From Cryptomeria japonica (lineage: Eukaryota; Streptophyta; Pinopsida; Cupressales; Cupressaceae): DNA of 64,000 nucleotides. The translations under genes were made by a program, and so were the position numbers. The stretch lies in assembly GCF_030272615.1 (NCBI RefSeq), contig NC_081415.1, forward strand, positions 628,471,240-628,535,239, read 5' to 3'. Shown here one piece after another: positions 22,213-34,040 of the stretch. Under the pieces are notes generated by a model. It was not told where the DNA came from and searched no databases. It was given only the letters and a program-made list of their open reading frames with translations. Numbering within the stretch: position 1 is the stretch's first letter; the number at the start of each line of letters is the position of its first letter.

Positions 22213-23792
22213 TGTAATGTACTCTTTCTAGCACATGTTGTATGAGGTTGTCGTTAGCCTATTTCTTCATGGTCTCGTAGGCTAACCAAGATATTTAAGG
22301 GATCTTGAGGATATTTGACTTAGATAGTTTTAGTTGTAGGCAATTCTGAGGTGTTTTGGTATGTTTTTGGGTTACTTACTATTTATAGTAAGTCAATTGG
22401 GTTAGGTTAGGATTATCAGTTATTCATGATTAGTATCTAGTCAATGAAAAATTGTTGATATCGACTTGCGCTTTTAATAATCATTTGTGATTATTTATTT
22501 ATTTATCAAAAAACTAAGTTATAAAGTTAAATTAAAATATTAAATTTATTAATGTAGGAACTTAAGTTAAAGGAAAAATTATTTAAAAATTAAAAGTTCC
22601 CTTTCACTTAAAATACTTGGAGACTTGAATATGAAAAAGGGAAGTATATCTATTTATCCCACATTGGTCGAAAAATGTGTGACCTCTCCCTGGGAAGTTA
22701 TAAAATACTCTTAAGAGTTCATTTTGAGTATGTGTGGTTTATTATTTTCTCTTGGAGAACTTGGGAGATTTGGCTTTCAGTAGGTTTGAGGATAGAAACC
22801 CTCAAGCTTGGAGGTAATGGATGAAAACCCATTGTCAGTTGGAGATACCATTTAGGCATCTCACTTGTGTTTCACAATTTGGAAAATGAAGGTACTTCTA
22901 TTGTAAATCTGGAGGTTCAGTTTGGTGCTTGTCCTAAGGTAAATTTGATTGCATCATTCCAATATTCATTTTTGAATTTGAATTGAAGAGGTTAAAGATT
23001 GTACTTGTAACTAGACTTCTGTGAATCAAACTGCCTATGCTGGTAATGCTGGTATATCTATTTGGGTGAGTTTAAGGGTGTCATACAAGTTTGTGAATGC
23101 CTAGGACAGATGAACTAGTCTGGAAATAATCTACAACAAGTCGTACATGTCTGAAAAAAATCTATAGTAGGGCTGTACAGATTTGAAAGTGTTAAGTAGG
23201 TGGGGGGGGGTGTCATACAAGTCTGCAACCATCTAGGGAGCGCCATACATGCTTGGAAGGTGTTGTATATCATCTAGAAGCTCCCTTGGGTGAGATGTCA
23301 AGGGTTTTGAAGGGACAATATTGTTATTGATGCACTTAGAGCTCAACATCTTGACTGGAGCAACGATACATGGTATGCCATTTCATTTTAATTGATTGAA
23401 CAAGTATAGAAGATCTGATGTTAAAAGGTATTTGCTAATGAAATACTGAGACCCTTCATTCTTAGCATTTTCGCTCATCTAGTTTGCCTGAAACTACTTG
23501 TAAACACAATAAGATTGAAGTGAAGCTAAGATTAAGGGAAGCCATTGTCATTTTCAGATTTGTCTTGCGATTCTTTAGAACATTATTATATCATTTATGA
23601 GTTGAATGATTTTCCTCAATTAGTATATGTTGTTATCTATATGTGTTGTGCCCTTTATGATTGAAAAAATAATATCAATCAAACAATAAACTTAGAAAAT
23701 TGAACTTCAAGATGAATACATGTCAAGTGTTTGACAAAATGTCAAACAACCCAAACTAAAAAATTAAGAGCAAAGGGACAGGGGTTCTTACA
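22213..23792 (+). mobile_element. Element-D 5' LTR
   Basis: From TGTAATGTACTC to …GGGTTCTTACA, next to the PBS. A TATA-like TTATAAAATAC lies near 22699. The two LTRs share the segments TTTCTAGCACATGTTGTATG, near the start, and AAAGTTCCCTTTCACT. Confidence 0.9.
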
Positions 23793-23807
23793 GTGGTATC
23801 AGAGTAG
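23793..23807 (+). other. Element-D primer binding site
   Basis: GTGGTATCAGAGTAGG contains TGGTATCAGAG, complementary to initiator methionine tRNA, directly after the LTR. The same PBS is used by copia and chromovirus elements. Confidence 0.85.
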
Positions 23808-23841
23808 GTGTATCCTGCCATCTTGAAAGTTAATCAGGAAG

Positions 23842-24214
23842 ATGAAGACTTATGAAGAGCTACTAGAAGGTCTTCAGTACTTGCGTGAGAACTCTGGTTG
23901 GTGTAAATCCATCTTCAAAAAGAAATTAGAAGTTAATGAAAATACCTCTTCTAGTGAAAAATTTTGGGGTGTCGGTAAGAATGAACTACGGAGACAAAGT
24001 CCTTGTTTTTCTTGTAAAGGGCCATGGGAGCCTAATCACCAATGTGCAGGTGGAAATGTGTAAGGAAGATTGTCCAAGTGCTACCAATATTTCTATTCCA
24101 TCCTTCCAGGAGGTTCGGAAAGAGGAAATCATGGTTGAAGTTAATTCTCCTTGTGTTCCTACCAACACAAAAGAAGTTCAGGTGAATGAGGAGTCCAACA
24201 CAAATTTGTTTTAG
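23842..24214 (+). pseudogene. Element-D gag remnant with zinc finger
   Basis: A short frame opens 35 bp after the PBS with ATG 23842 and carries CFSCKGPWEPNHQC around residues 55-68. The large capsid domain that should precede this finger is absent, so gag lacks its N-terminal part. After a stop at 24061, an acidic region continues in another frame to 24214 (segments KEDCPSATN and VNEESNTNLF). The finger would bind element RNA. Whether the truncated protein could pack into particles made by a helper is unknown. Confidence 0.65.
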
Positions 24215-24438
24215 AATGATCAGTTGAACAAGGAAGTTGATTTTAAGGGTAAATTTGACTCTCCATCTACTAGTGAATAAAAGAACATTCAATCTAAAGA
24301 TTTTTTAGTCAAGAAAGTAATGCCTAGCGATAAAGAGGATTGATTCCAACATAATGAATCGACTCTTGCTTTAGGTAATAGTTGCATGAGCCTCTTTGTG
24401 GGTAATTTGAGATTATACTTGACAATCCCGAAAAGGTA

Positions 24439-25263
24439 ATGGCTTCTTTTGATGATTCCATAAATCATGCTATTGCTGCCCCATTTTCTCTGCATGAAAA
24501 GATTGGTTCACATCATCATGAAGGTGATTCTATGATTGGTTCTAACACTGTATTAGTCCTAAATCAACAAGAATACAAAGATGATATCATTGAAAATAAC
24601 TTTTGTGATAGTCAAGTTCTTCAAAGTCCATCAACTACTTCTTCACATGAATAAGCTCATAAGCCTATCAAGTCACATAATTTGGTAAACCAATTGAAAG
24701 TTAACGAAGAAAAAATTATTGCAACATTAACCCATTTTGACAACACTCACAAGTTGATTGAAAATCACCTTTGGAAGGTTAAACTTGAGAGAAGGCAAAA
24801 GGGAAAGGAAGAAGAATCTTCCCATACTGATTTACAAGTGATCAAAGTAGCTATGGAGACTATGAAATCAAACTATTTGCACCTACTTTTAGATCGAGAT
24901 CATCTCTTTGGTCTTGGTAAAATTTATTCTAATGCTTTGAGAAGGAAAGAAGAAGAAGTTGAACAACTTACTTGTGAGCTTATGGATGCTAAGGATACCT
25001 TGGAGACTACTCAAATGTCCCTACAGGAAGCAGAAAATCAGATTGATGAGCTTTGTTTGGAGCTGAATTGGGTACATTCTTCATCATCCAAATCAGGAAA
25101 TCAATTTTCTATGGCAGCCTCCTCCAAAGAACAACAACTTACTACTATGACTATGGAGATCATACAAATTGTTGAAGGGATCGATGCACTTTGTAAGGAT
25201 GAAGTGATGCACAATGACAAGGTAGTTGCTTTAACAAATTTTCTAAAGCAACTTTTAGAATGA
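24439..25263 (+). pseudogene. Element-D coiled-coil ORF
   Basis: One frame of about 275 codons with a single stop at 24652. After an acidic, Ser/His-rich start (MASFDDSINHA), the rest is strongly helical. It contains heptad-rich segments such as RRKEEEVEQLTCELMDAKDT and LQEAENQIDELCLEL, and ends in VALTNFLKQLLE. No known enzyme motif is present. It occupies the place where protease and RT should be. It could be an oligomerising partner of gag or a captured host segment. Function is not known. Confidence 0.6.
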
Positions 25264-25303
25264 TGCTTTTGATGGACTAGTAGCTGATAATGAGCATCCA
25301 AAT

Positions 25304-26062
25304 ATGAAAAAAGGTGTGCATGAAGATAGCATTGAAAAAGATGAAGAGAATGAAGTTTCCCTAAATGGGAACAACAATATATTGTCTTTTTATGTGCTTG
25401 ATAATCAAAGGGTGATGAAAAATCCTTTTGTGAATGACATGGAATTGGAATATCATTTTACAAATGTTCAAGAAGATGGTTTTGTTGTCTCAAGCTACTT
25501 TCAAGGTATGCCATTCTACAACAAACTTGCTGTTTCTTATTTCATCAAGACACCATTGCTTGGCATTTTGGAGAGACACACGGTCTGTAAAGGTCTTATA
25601 CTATTTAGTGGATTGTATATGCATTGGAGCCATTTACTTGAAGAACTATTGGTGGGAACTAATAGATGACCTCTTGAAAAGATAATGCAATTTGATAATG
25701 CATGGCTTATCAAAGGGAATGTTCCTTCAAGAGGCAATGTACAACAAAAGATAGGAGAATTTTCATATTTTCATATTTGGTTACCAACTTACTCATCAAT
25801 GATTAATAGCTGTCCTATGAAGTTGATTGTGAAATTTTCAGATCCTGCAGTGACATTAACAACAAATTGTATGAATTTGTATGCACAAGGTAGTCTCTAT
25901 AGCAACTGGGAGTTGGGTGTGGATGATAAATTATCAGTCCATGACAACAAAGGCACTCTTGAAGTAATTAACAATCAGATTTCTAGAATTAGTATTGCTA
26001 CTATAATTATCCCAACAACCTTGAGGAAAAGGAGAATGCAAATTTTGGAGATGACAAAATGA
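25304..26062 (+). pseudogene. Element-D unrecognised ORF (~250 codons)
   Basis: A single frame interrupted only by TGA at 25667. It starts MKKGVHEDSIEKDEENE. A mixed alpha/beta-looking body follows, with segments ELEYHFTNVQEDGFVVSSYF, FDNAWLIKGNVPSRG and NCMNLYAQGSLYSNWELGVDD, and it ends with a basic tail (TLRKRRMQ). Composition is that of a real globular protein rather than of noise. I do not recognise the family, and the motifs of protease, RT or integrase are lacking. It may be a highly diverged remnant of a helper protein or a captured gene. Confidence 0.5.
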
Positions 26063-27134
26063 GGTATGAATCATTCCAATTTTCAGATTTTAGTTTGGTA
26101 TCACAGAAGAGATTTCATTTGCATATTTACATCAACATTAAAGGATTCTATGTATTTGGGTTTGGTGGTGCTATCTTTGTACTGGGAATTAAGTTGATGT
26201 AGCCACATAATCAACACAATCTTCTAGCATTGAAAGCTTCGGTGGAGGATACATCAGAGATGACAATGGTTGTAGGTGGACATAATGAGGTTGCATGGGC
26301 AACCCATCTTCATGAGTTTCTTTAATTTCCTTCCTTAGAGGTTATGTTAACTCAAACAATTAATGTTGGTAAGTTGCTCTCACTAGGTATGTCTTTGGGT
26401 AATGAAGTTGCTATTCTTGGTTCCATGAGGGCATATGTTTGCAACAACTTGGATTTGGTAAGATGTTTGGATTGAAAAAAGTGTATGAATGGATTACTTC
26501 ATGAGTGCCAATTTTTTCACTTTGGGGATATCAATTTCCAACATTTGCATTGTTAAATACATCCTAGTATGTGGTTTGGTTTGAAGAGGATTATACTTTT
26601 GGTTTTGACCTTTGAAGCATTGATGAGACACCAAGATTTGGGGTGTGGAAGAATGATACTCATTTCATCTTGTAGGTGTATAACAATCTTATGGTTTGGA
26701 TTCAATGGAGAACTCAATTGCTTCATAGGATGTTGTAGTATATTGATTGTATTAGAGTGACACAACATCAGCATAGTGGTTCCCTTTTGAGATTGATTTG
26801 GAACCCTGGGATCACTTGGGTTTGCAAATAAACAATTGAGGATGAGGAAGCCAATGTTGTCTTACTGGAGTTTATTCCATGTTGTTCTAGTTTAGTTTTT
26901 TTAGAGAGTAATTTCCTGAGGAGTTGACAAAGATGGTGCAATATTTGATTGCTCTACTTACTAGTTGTTATCAAGAGGTCTCTTGTGTTGGCATTCAATA
27001 GGGTAGTTATTTCAATGGTGGGTGCTATAGATCTCCTTGGTTGACATGGGATCTTGGGATCATACTCAGTTTTAGTTTGGTTCAACATAGTGATCTTGGG
27101 GCTACATTGAAATTGCTTGAGGACAAGCAATTTC
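26063..27134 (+). other. Element-D 3' internal region, decayed coding traces
   Basis: Several short open stretches, including one containing ALKASVEDTSEMTMVVGGHN near 26225 and another at 26569-26760, suggest former coding sequence broken by stops. No domain is recognisable. The last 250 bp have no supportable frame. Confidence 0.45.
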
Positions 27135-27147
27135 AGGAAGGACGAAC
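27135..27147 (+). other. Element-D polypurine tract
   Basis: CAGGAAGGACGAAC, preceded by CTTGAGGACAAGCAA, directly abuts the 3' LTR. The GGACAAGCAA…GGAxGG arrangement is common before chromovirus 3' LTRs. Confidence 0.65.
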
Positions 27148-28882
27148 TATAATGTCCCCTTTCTAGCACATGTTGTATGAGGTTTTCATTAGACTATTTC
27201 TCCATGGTCCCGTAGGCTAACTGATATTTGGCCTAGATAGTTTTAGTTGCAGGCAATTCTAAGGTGTTTTGGTGTGTTTTTGGGATACTTATTGTTTATA
27301 TTAAGTCAATTGGTTTAGGTCAGGATCATCAATTATTCATGGCTAATATCTAGTCGATGGAAATTGTTGACATTGACTTGTTCTTTTAATACTCGTTCAT
27401 GATTATTTATTTGTTTGTCAAAAAGATAAGTTATAAAGTTAAATTAAAATATTTAGATTTATCAATGTGGGAACTTAAGTTAAAGGGAAAGTTATTTAAA
27501 AATTAAAAGTTCCCTTTCACTAGAAGTACTTGGAGACTTGAATATTAAAAACGGAAGTATATCTATTTATCCCACATTGGTTAGAAAATGTGTGAGCTCC
27601 CCTAATGAAGTTATACAAGACTCTTAAGAGTTCATTTTGAGTAGGCTTGGTTTTATTATTTTTCTCTTGGGGAATTTTGGGAGCTTCTAGCTTTCAATTC
27701 TTAAAACCTGAGGATGGAAACCCTTAGGATTTGAGAGATTGGACAAAAACCCATTACTCTCTTGAGTTGGATTTACTTAGAATTCAGATTGGAGCTTCAA
27801 GAATATTTTTTTGCAATAACCAACATTTTCTACTATGCTGCTACAGTAATTGCTACAACATTTGCCATCATTGTTAGCTTATTGCAGGCTTTTTGGTGTT
27901 TTATGGGCTGCAACAAACTAGGGTTTTAGAATTATATTGTCATATCAGCTAGGGTTTGTAGTATCTTGCAGATTGAGGCTATATTGAATAATAAATTTAT
28001 GCGATTATTTGGAGAGTTCATCTTCAAGGGCTTGGAGGATGAAATCCCTCTTTGTCAACGATCTCTACATTGTTGAAAGACACAGTTTGGGGATTCGATT
28101 GAGCTTCAAGGTAAAATCATATTGTTTTCTACTTCCATTTAAATGTGGTTTTCAGTATTATAGGAGTCGATTTGAGAGTTTGAGGAATGAGTTTGAGTGT
28201 AAGTTGCTGAAGGTCATCCTCCCTTTGCTAGCAATACCAATCTACACTTGTTGGGAGTTTGTACGAGTCATACTATGCTAAGGAGGTGTCGTACATGCCC
28301 AAAACTAGATACAACAATGTCATACATGTTTAGGAACATCTAAAGTTGCATCAAATAGGTCTGGAAACAACAACAAGGTACCATGTAGGCCTTAAAAAGG
28401 GTGAGAGGAGGTGTTGTACAAGTCTGCAACAAGTATTGTGTGACATGATTGCTTGGTGAAGGGCCGTACCAAGTCTGAACTGATTGGGACAATTAAATTG
28501 GTATGATTCTTCATAGTAGTCGAGGGTTGAGAATTGTATGTCATTCCATTGTAAACATTGAAGAATTTATGACAATATGTTTCAGACTTGGAGTATAAGT
28601 TGATTATCTATAATGCTATTTGTAGTTTAAAGGTTGTAATATAAAGTTTGGTTTCATTTTACTTGTAATTATTAGTATTGCTAAGTGTGTAGGTTGATTT
28701 CAATATTTATTCACATTGCAAGACAAAGCCCAAACAACAAACAAATACTAGGTTGCTATAACAAAAAACTCAAGGAAGCTCAAAAAATCAAACTTTAAGA
28801 TGAATACATGCCCAAGTGTTTTATAAAATGTCAAACAACTAAAACTAAAAAAATCAAGAACAAAGGGATGAGGGATCTTACA
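27148..28882 (+). mobile_element. Element-D 3' LTR
   Basis: 1,735 bp, beginning TATAATGTCCCC (TG to TA change at the first dinucleotide) and ending GGGATCTTACA. It is longer than the 5' LTR. Parts of the middle (about 27690-28500) are poorly alignable, so one LTR has gained or lost sequence. Confidence 0.88.
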
Positions 28883-28887
28883 AAGAT
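28883..28887. repeat. Element-D target-site duplication, right (AAGAT)
   Basis: A perfect copy of 22208-22212. Confidence 0.92.
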
Positions 28888-29480
28888 AAATGCATTTATT
28901 TATTATGTTCATTGCTTAAATCTTGAGATGATTCAAAATTAGATGCCCTTGTTACCACTCTACTCTTAGAGGAAATGAGGACTTAGGCAATGTTTAAGGA
29001 TGCATTGCATATATAAGGTAAATATAAGGAGAGAGGTACAAATAAGAAAGGTAATAAGAACAAGTCTAAGGACCATTTTAAGTCCAAGGGAAGGTCTAAA
29101 ACACATGGTAACAATACATTGTAGTGTTGGAGTTGTGGTAAACAAGGTCATCTAAAAAAGGATTATACAAATAAGAAGAAAAACAATTATAATTCCTCTA
29201 CATATAAATCCTCTAATGATGAAGCTATTGATACTTTTATTATTTTTGCTAAAACTACTTCTGATTTCTTTTGGTTGATAGGCTTTAGTGCACCCTACCA
29301 TATGAATGCTCATAAAGAGTAGTTTACAACATATAGAGATTATGATAGCACTGAGGGACACCACATGAAATATTGTGGGAAAAGGGGAGGCAAATTGTTT
29401 TTTAGCGAGGAGAATGTTAAAGACATCACAAATGTGATACATATTGTCTAGATAAAAAATATTTTTTGTATGAAAAATGA
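28888..29480 (+). pseudogene. copia-C gag right half and protease
   Basis: This continues the gag interrupted at 22207. It runs through a leucine-rich helix (LLCSLLKS), a basic linker (KSKDHFKSKGRSK), a zinc knuckle CWSCGKQGHLKKDY whose last Cys is Tyr, and the protease start. At the protease the expected D-S-G triad reads FWLIGFSAPYHMN, so the catalytic Asp is gone. HKE.FTTYRDYD and VIHI…KN match the copia segment after protease. Several stops (for example in place of Trp) confirm decay. The coding stops being recognisable near 29480. Confidence 0.8.
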
Positions 29481-29747
29481 AGGATTGAAGGATGCATGAT
29501 ACTTTTGAGAAGAGTTGCTGGCCTTGATAGGACTTGTAAGACTAAGGTGCACAACCTTAGGGCATGATACACAGGTTTGTACAAGATGCCAAAAGAAACA
29601 CACCTTTTGATAGGTACATGGAAGAGATGAATTGAAATGAATAAGTATCTCTTGATCATGAAATTATCCTTGAACCACTGTGTCAAGTGACAAATATCAT
29701 GGAAAACACATTTGACATCAACCACTATCTTAACAACTATCACACTG
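29481..29747. other. Sequence left of LINE-E, possibly copia-F 3' LTR
   Basis: No reading frame. It is the upstream half of the LINE target; its continuation is at 37754. Because 37754-38816 ends as a minus-strand copia LTR, this stretch may be the other end of the same LTR, but I cannot place the boundary with copia-C. Confidence 0.4.
29732..29747. repeat. LINE-E target-site duplication, left (16 bp)
   Basis: AACAACTATCACACTG is repeated exactly at 37738-37753. A duplication of this length flanking an element without LTRs is the sign of target-primed reverse transcription. Confidence 0.95.
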
Positions 29748-29773
29748 GATTTTTTCCAAATCGTAACAGTTGA

Positions 29774-31370
29774 ATGGAGCGGAGCGGAGCAGACAAGGGG
29801 AATGGACAGACCCAAAATTCAAATTTTTTGGGCAGGAGACCTAGAGCAGCATTAGAGCAGCAGGTAGCAAGCGGATTCTCCAGCCCTTTGGAGGGGGATG
29901 GATCAGATGATATGGAACCCGATGCCCCTTTGGATTCGGAGGACCCAGGGGGGGGTCCCAAATCACATGGACCCTTGGACAGTGATAGGCCTGGGAAGAT
30001 TGGTAAATGGTCTTCTCTATTTGGCATCAAACCCAAAGGTAAGTTGACTTTGCCTCCTGTCGAAAATATCTTGAATATTTCTAAGAGAAAGTATGCCATT
30101 TCCATTTTTGATCAAATTATAGATCTTAATATTGCTCGGATGGAAAGTAGCCTGATAGGCAAATTCATTGGGGCGAGACCTAACATTGAGGTTGTTTGCG
30201 GATTCGTTAAGAGAAAATGGAATCTGAAAGGCCAAGTGGATGTGGTAGCTATGAATAAAGGCTATCTCTCCTTTTCCTTCTCATGTGAGGAAGACTGCAG
30301 ACAAATCCCTTGCAATGGAAACTGGACGATAGGTAAATATATAATGTATATCTAGAAATGGTACCCTAACTCAATTTTGGATGATGAGTTTGTGGTCCAA
30401 GTGCCTGTCTGGATAAAGCTTCCAGGTCTTCCAATGGAATATTGGGAGGAAGATGTGTTTGTTGGGATAGCTAATGCTTTTGGGGAGCTTCTCTCCGTTG
30501 ACTCGGTGACGATGTCCAGAAGAAGACTCATTTATGCTAGAATCTGTATAGGGGTTGGTCCTGATACAGATATGCTAGAGGAGATAGAGATAGATTCAAA
30601 ACTTGGCAAATGGATGCAAAAAATCATTTACGAATCTATTCCCTTTGCCTATTTTCATTGTAAGAGAGTTGGGCACAGGGCTAAAAAATGCCCAAACAAA
30701 GAATCCAAACCTCAAACCCAAACTAGGGTTTGGAAAAAGGTGGAAATGAACCCAAATAATAATATAGAAAAATCTTTGAAAGCTTTTCTTTCTAATGGTT
30801 CGGATTAGGAGAAAACGTCCCATATTGGAAGAAATGAGGAGGAATTAGCCAGGGAATCAGGAAATGAAATGGTGGATGGAGTGCAAGTTAAGATTTTTCA
30901 GCAGGAAAATGAGCAGGAGAAAAGTGGAAGGGATTCTAATGATGGAGAGAAGAACTCACAATGCAACTACCTAAATAACCAAAAGGACACGACAAATCAA
31001 AATATAGTTGAGAGTGAGAAGTGGGAAAGTAGTCAGATGGATAAGGGAGATAGTCAAATCAAGGACAATAAGGAGGGAGATGTTCCTAACAAAGAAGAAA
31101 TTTCTTCTGGGTCAGAAAATGGAGTAAGCTAGTTTCAAGATGCTCAACATGATAATATCCTAGAGAAAGAGCTCTCAGAGATATCTCTGGCTTCTCTGGC
31201 CCAAGTCAAGCTGACCTTCCCGGAGGAAAATGCTCCAATATGGGGAAATGAAGAAGACATAAAAAAGGCTCTGAGAAAGAGTGGGACAAAACATGAGGAG
31301 GAAGAATTATCAGAGGATAAAAGAAAGGGCAAGAACAAAAAAAAAACAATAATAATTATAACAACCATCT
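29774..31370 (+). pseudogene. LINE-E ORF1 (DUF4283-like RNA-binding protein)
   Basis: One frame from ATG 29774, with stops at 30353, 30806 and 31130 but no shift, about 530 codons. An N-terminal Pro/Gly/Asp-rich region (residues 1-95) is followed by the DUF4283-type fold (KRKYAISIFDQIIDLNIARM, KWNLKGQVDVV, SFSCEEDCRQI, then WIKLPGLPMEYWEEDVF). A CCHC knuckle follows at about 30655-30695 (FHCKRVGHRAKKC, with the first Cys replaced). A long acidic/Asn-rich tail ends in basic repeats (EDKRKGKNKKK). ORF1p of plant LINEs binds its own RNA and acts as chaperone for reverse transcription. Here stops prevent synthesis. Confidence 0.87.
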
Positions 31371-31529
31371 GACTACCAGAAACACCAGAAGTAGACTAGG
31401 GGATGTGGGGGCTCAACACACATCACGTGGAAGATATTCAAATGAAAAGAAGAGGACCATGAAAACCAGCAAGAATCTAGTGGATGGTACTCAAAGAACC
31501 ATCTTTGAAGTAGGTATTTCAAAAAAATC

Positions 31530-32560
31530 ATGAAGATTATTTCCTGGAATATACGAGGATTGAATAATCCTCATAAGCAAGATTTAATAAAAAGTATGAG
31601 TAGAGACAAAACCTGGATATTATTTTGATTCAGGAAACCAAAATGTCTAGGGAGAAGGTTGAATGTCTGAAAATGTTCAGTAATGGGGGAGTTAGTGGTG
31701 GTAGTTTTGAAGGGGCGTCACGGGGTATAGCTACTTTTTGGAATAATAATAATGTTAAGGGAGAGGTGTTGATTCAAGATAACAACTTGGCTTGTATGGA
31801 TTTAAGCATTTGAAAGATGGTACTTCATGGGTCTTGACTAATGTGTATGCCCCTAACACCAAAGCTAGTAGAAGTGTTTTCTGGAGAAAACTATCCTCGC
31901 TCAAAAGTAAGTTTGTAGAAGATAGTTGGATTATCATGGGGGATTTCAATACCCCTCTGAGAGAAAATGAGAAGGGAGGGAGCCAAACCAATCTGGACAA
32001 CAAATTAGACTTGATGGAGTTCATTATTAACCATGCTCTCCATGATCTGGACTTGCAAGGAGTTAAATACTCTTGGACCAACAAAAGGAGTGGTGAAGAC
32101 TTAATTCAGGTCAGGCTTGATAGAGCTTTAATCTCTTATGACTGGTTTAATTCCTACTTTTGTTCTTTATCTACTCATACCAGGGCTAGGTGAGATCATT
32201 ATCCCATATCTTTTACTGCTGATCCCAAGGAGGGAAAGAGGCATTTCCCTTATAGATTTGAAATAATGTGGACCAAACACCTGGAACTTGAAAGCAAAAT
32301 CAAGGATTGGTGGTAGGTTAGAGTTGAAGGAAATGCTATGTATAAGGTGGTCAAAAAGTTGAAGTTTGTGAAAGACAATGTTAAAAGATGGAATAAGGAC
32401 TTCTTTGGGAACATTTTTATCTCCAAAGATGCCATTCTCTTAGACTTGAAAGATATCCAAGATGAGATTCAGAATAATGGCTACAAAAATATCTCTAGAG
32501 AGGCTGAAGATGAGATTCTTATGAAATATCATGATATCATAGCCAAAGAAGAAACTTTAT
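31530..32560 (+). pseudogene. LINE-E ORF2, endonuclease part
   Basis: ORF2 is taken to start at ATG 31530 (MKIISWNIRGLN), the hallmark start of the APE-type endonuclease. Other motifs are IQETKM near 31630, GIATFWN, WVLTNVYAP, WIIMGDFNTPL (catalytic GDFN) and SWTNKRSG, then LDRALIS. The expected SDH motif near 32200 is read as R.DHYPI after a stop at 32192. At least two frame changes occur (near 31625 and 31790). The endonuclease would nick the target and set the 16-bp duplication. An alpha-helical linker (32338-32566) joins it to RT. Confidence 0.88.
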
Positions 32561-34040
32561 GGAAATAGAGGTCGAGAAATATCTGGCTGGAGGAGGGGGA
32601 TAGAAACACCAAATAATTTCACATGTCCACTTTGAAACACAAGGCTATCAACATGATCTCTCAGCTTAAAGTCAATGGAAGAACTATTGATGATGAAGAT
32701 TCTATAAGGAGGACTGCCCTGGAGTTCTTCTCCAATCTTTTGACTAAGGATCAGATTCTGGACCTTCAAACTCAAAGGGACCTTATGGACTACATCCCTT
32801 CTATCTTGGATGCTGATCATAACTCCTATCTTACTACTATCCCAACTAATGATGATATTTTGAAAGCTTTCAACTCTTTTGAAGGTAATAAGGCCCCAGG
32901 CCTGAATGGTTTCCCTATGTTTTTTTTTCAAATGTATTGGCATATTGTTGGAAGGGATGTTTCTAGTGTTGTGAAAGAATTCTTTGGTGCTAGGAGAATT
33001 TTGAAAGAATTGAATGGTACTTTCATTGCTCTTATTCCCAAGAAGATGGGAGCTAACCCCATGGATATTTTTAGACCTATCAGCCTCTGCAATTCTTTGT
33101 ACAAGATTATCTCTAAAGTCTTGACCTCTAGAATTCTGACTTTGCTCCCCTCTATCATATCTCCCTAGCAAAGTGGTTTTGTCCCTTGGAGGCAAATTTT
33201 GGACTCGATAATCACGGTCCATGAGAAAATTCATTCTCTTTCTAGGGCTAAAAAAGAAGGTTTCTTTCTGAAGCTTGACTTATCTAAATCCTCTGATAGA
33301 GATGACTAGGGCTTTATGCAGACTATTCTTTCTGCCTTTGGATTTTGTTCTAGAAGCATCAGCCTAATTATGCAATTGGTTTTCTCTGTTTCTTTTTCTG
33401 TGTTGGTCAATGGGTCCCCTTCTCCCTTTTTCAAGTCCCACAAGGGTCTCAGATAGGGGGACCCTCTCTCTCCTGTTCTTTTCATAATCATGGTGGAATG
33501 CTTGGGCAGATTTATTGGAAAACTAGTTGAGAAGGGAGAGTTTAGAGGGCTTAAACCTTCATCTACTGACCAAGTTTGTTCTCATCAGCAATTTGTGGAC
33601 TACTCAATTATTATGGGGAATTCTTCTATGAAAGATTCTAGAAGCTTAAAGAAAGCTTTGGATAGATATGGGATTGCTACTGGTCAACTGATTAACTGGT
33701 CTAAAAGTTTTGTTTATTTCATAAACACTCAGGAGAGAAGACAGACAAAGATTAGTAACATTTTGGGTAGCCAAATTGGGAATCTCCCTGCCACCTATCT
33801 TGGGCTCCCTTTATGTCAAGTGCCTCCTGATACCTTCTGGGGTGCTCTTGTGGATAAATTTCATAAGAAGTTAGCTGGATGGAAAGGCTCTTTGCTCAGC
33901 CAAGTGGGAAAGGTCCAGCTTCTGAAATCTACTCTTCAGAGTATCCCTCTCTATGCTATCAGTCTTTTTAGAATCCCTTTTAAGTTTGTAGAGGCTATTC
34001 AAAAAAATTTAAAGAACCTTTCTTTGGACTGGGGTTGAGG
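32561..34040 (+). pseudogene. LINE-E ORF2, reverse transcriptase
   Basis: Motifs in order are NKAPGLNGFP, GTFIALIPKK, FRPISLCNSLYKI, QSGFVPWRQILD, LKLDLSKSSDR (the usual A-Y-D replaced around the catalytic Asp), a GDPLSPVLF motif preceded by a stop where Gln is expected, and HQQFVDYSIIMG. In the last, the catalytic F-A-D-D box has become F-V-D-Y. LGSQIGNLPATYLGLPL and KLAGWKGSLLSQVGKVQLLKS close the domain. The frame is constant (32623-34038) apart from stops at about 33166, 33307 and 33454. Loss of the second Asp alone would abolish RT activity. Confidence 0.92.

Larger units (their letters stand above)
22213..28882 (+). mobile_element. Element-D: pol-less LTR retrotransposon, chromovirus-like
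   Basis: A 6,670-bp element with LTRs of 1,580 and 1,735 bp, TSD AAGAT, Met-type PBS and a purine-rich tract before the 3' LTR. The 3.35-kb internal region holds a gag finger of the CX2C…H.C type with an embedded Trp (CFSCKGPWEPNHQC), a pattern known from plant chromovirus gags. It also holds a coiled-coil ORF and an unrecognised ORF. I see no protease, RT, RNase H or integrase motif in any frame. The LTRs differ at about one base in nine in a 220-base sample, so the insertion is old. Confidence 0.88.
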
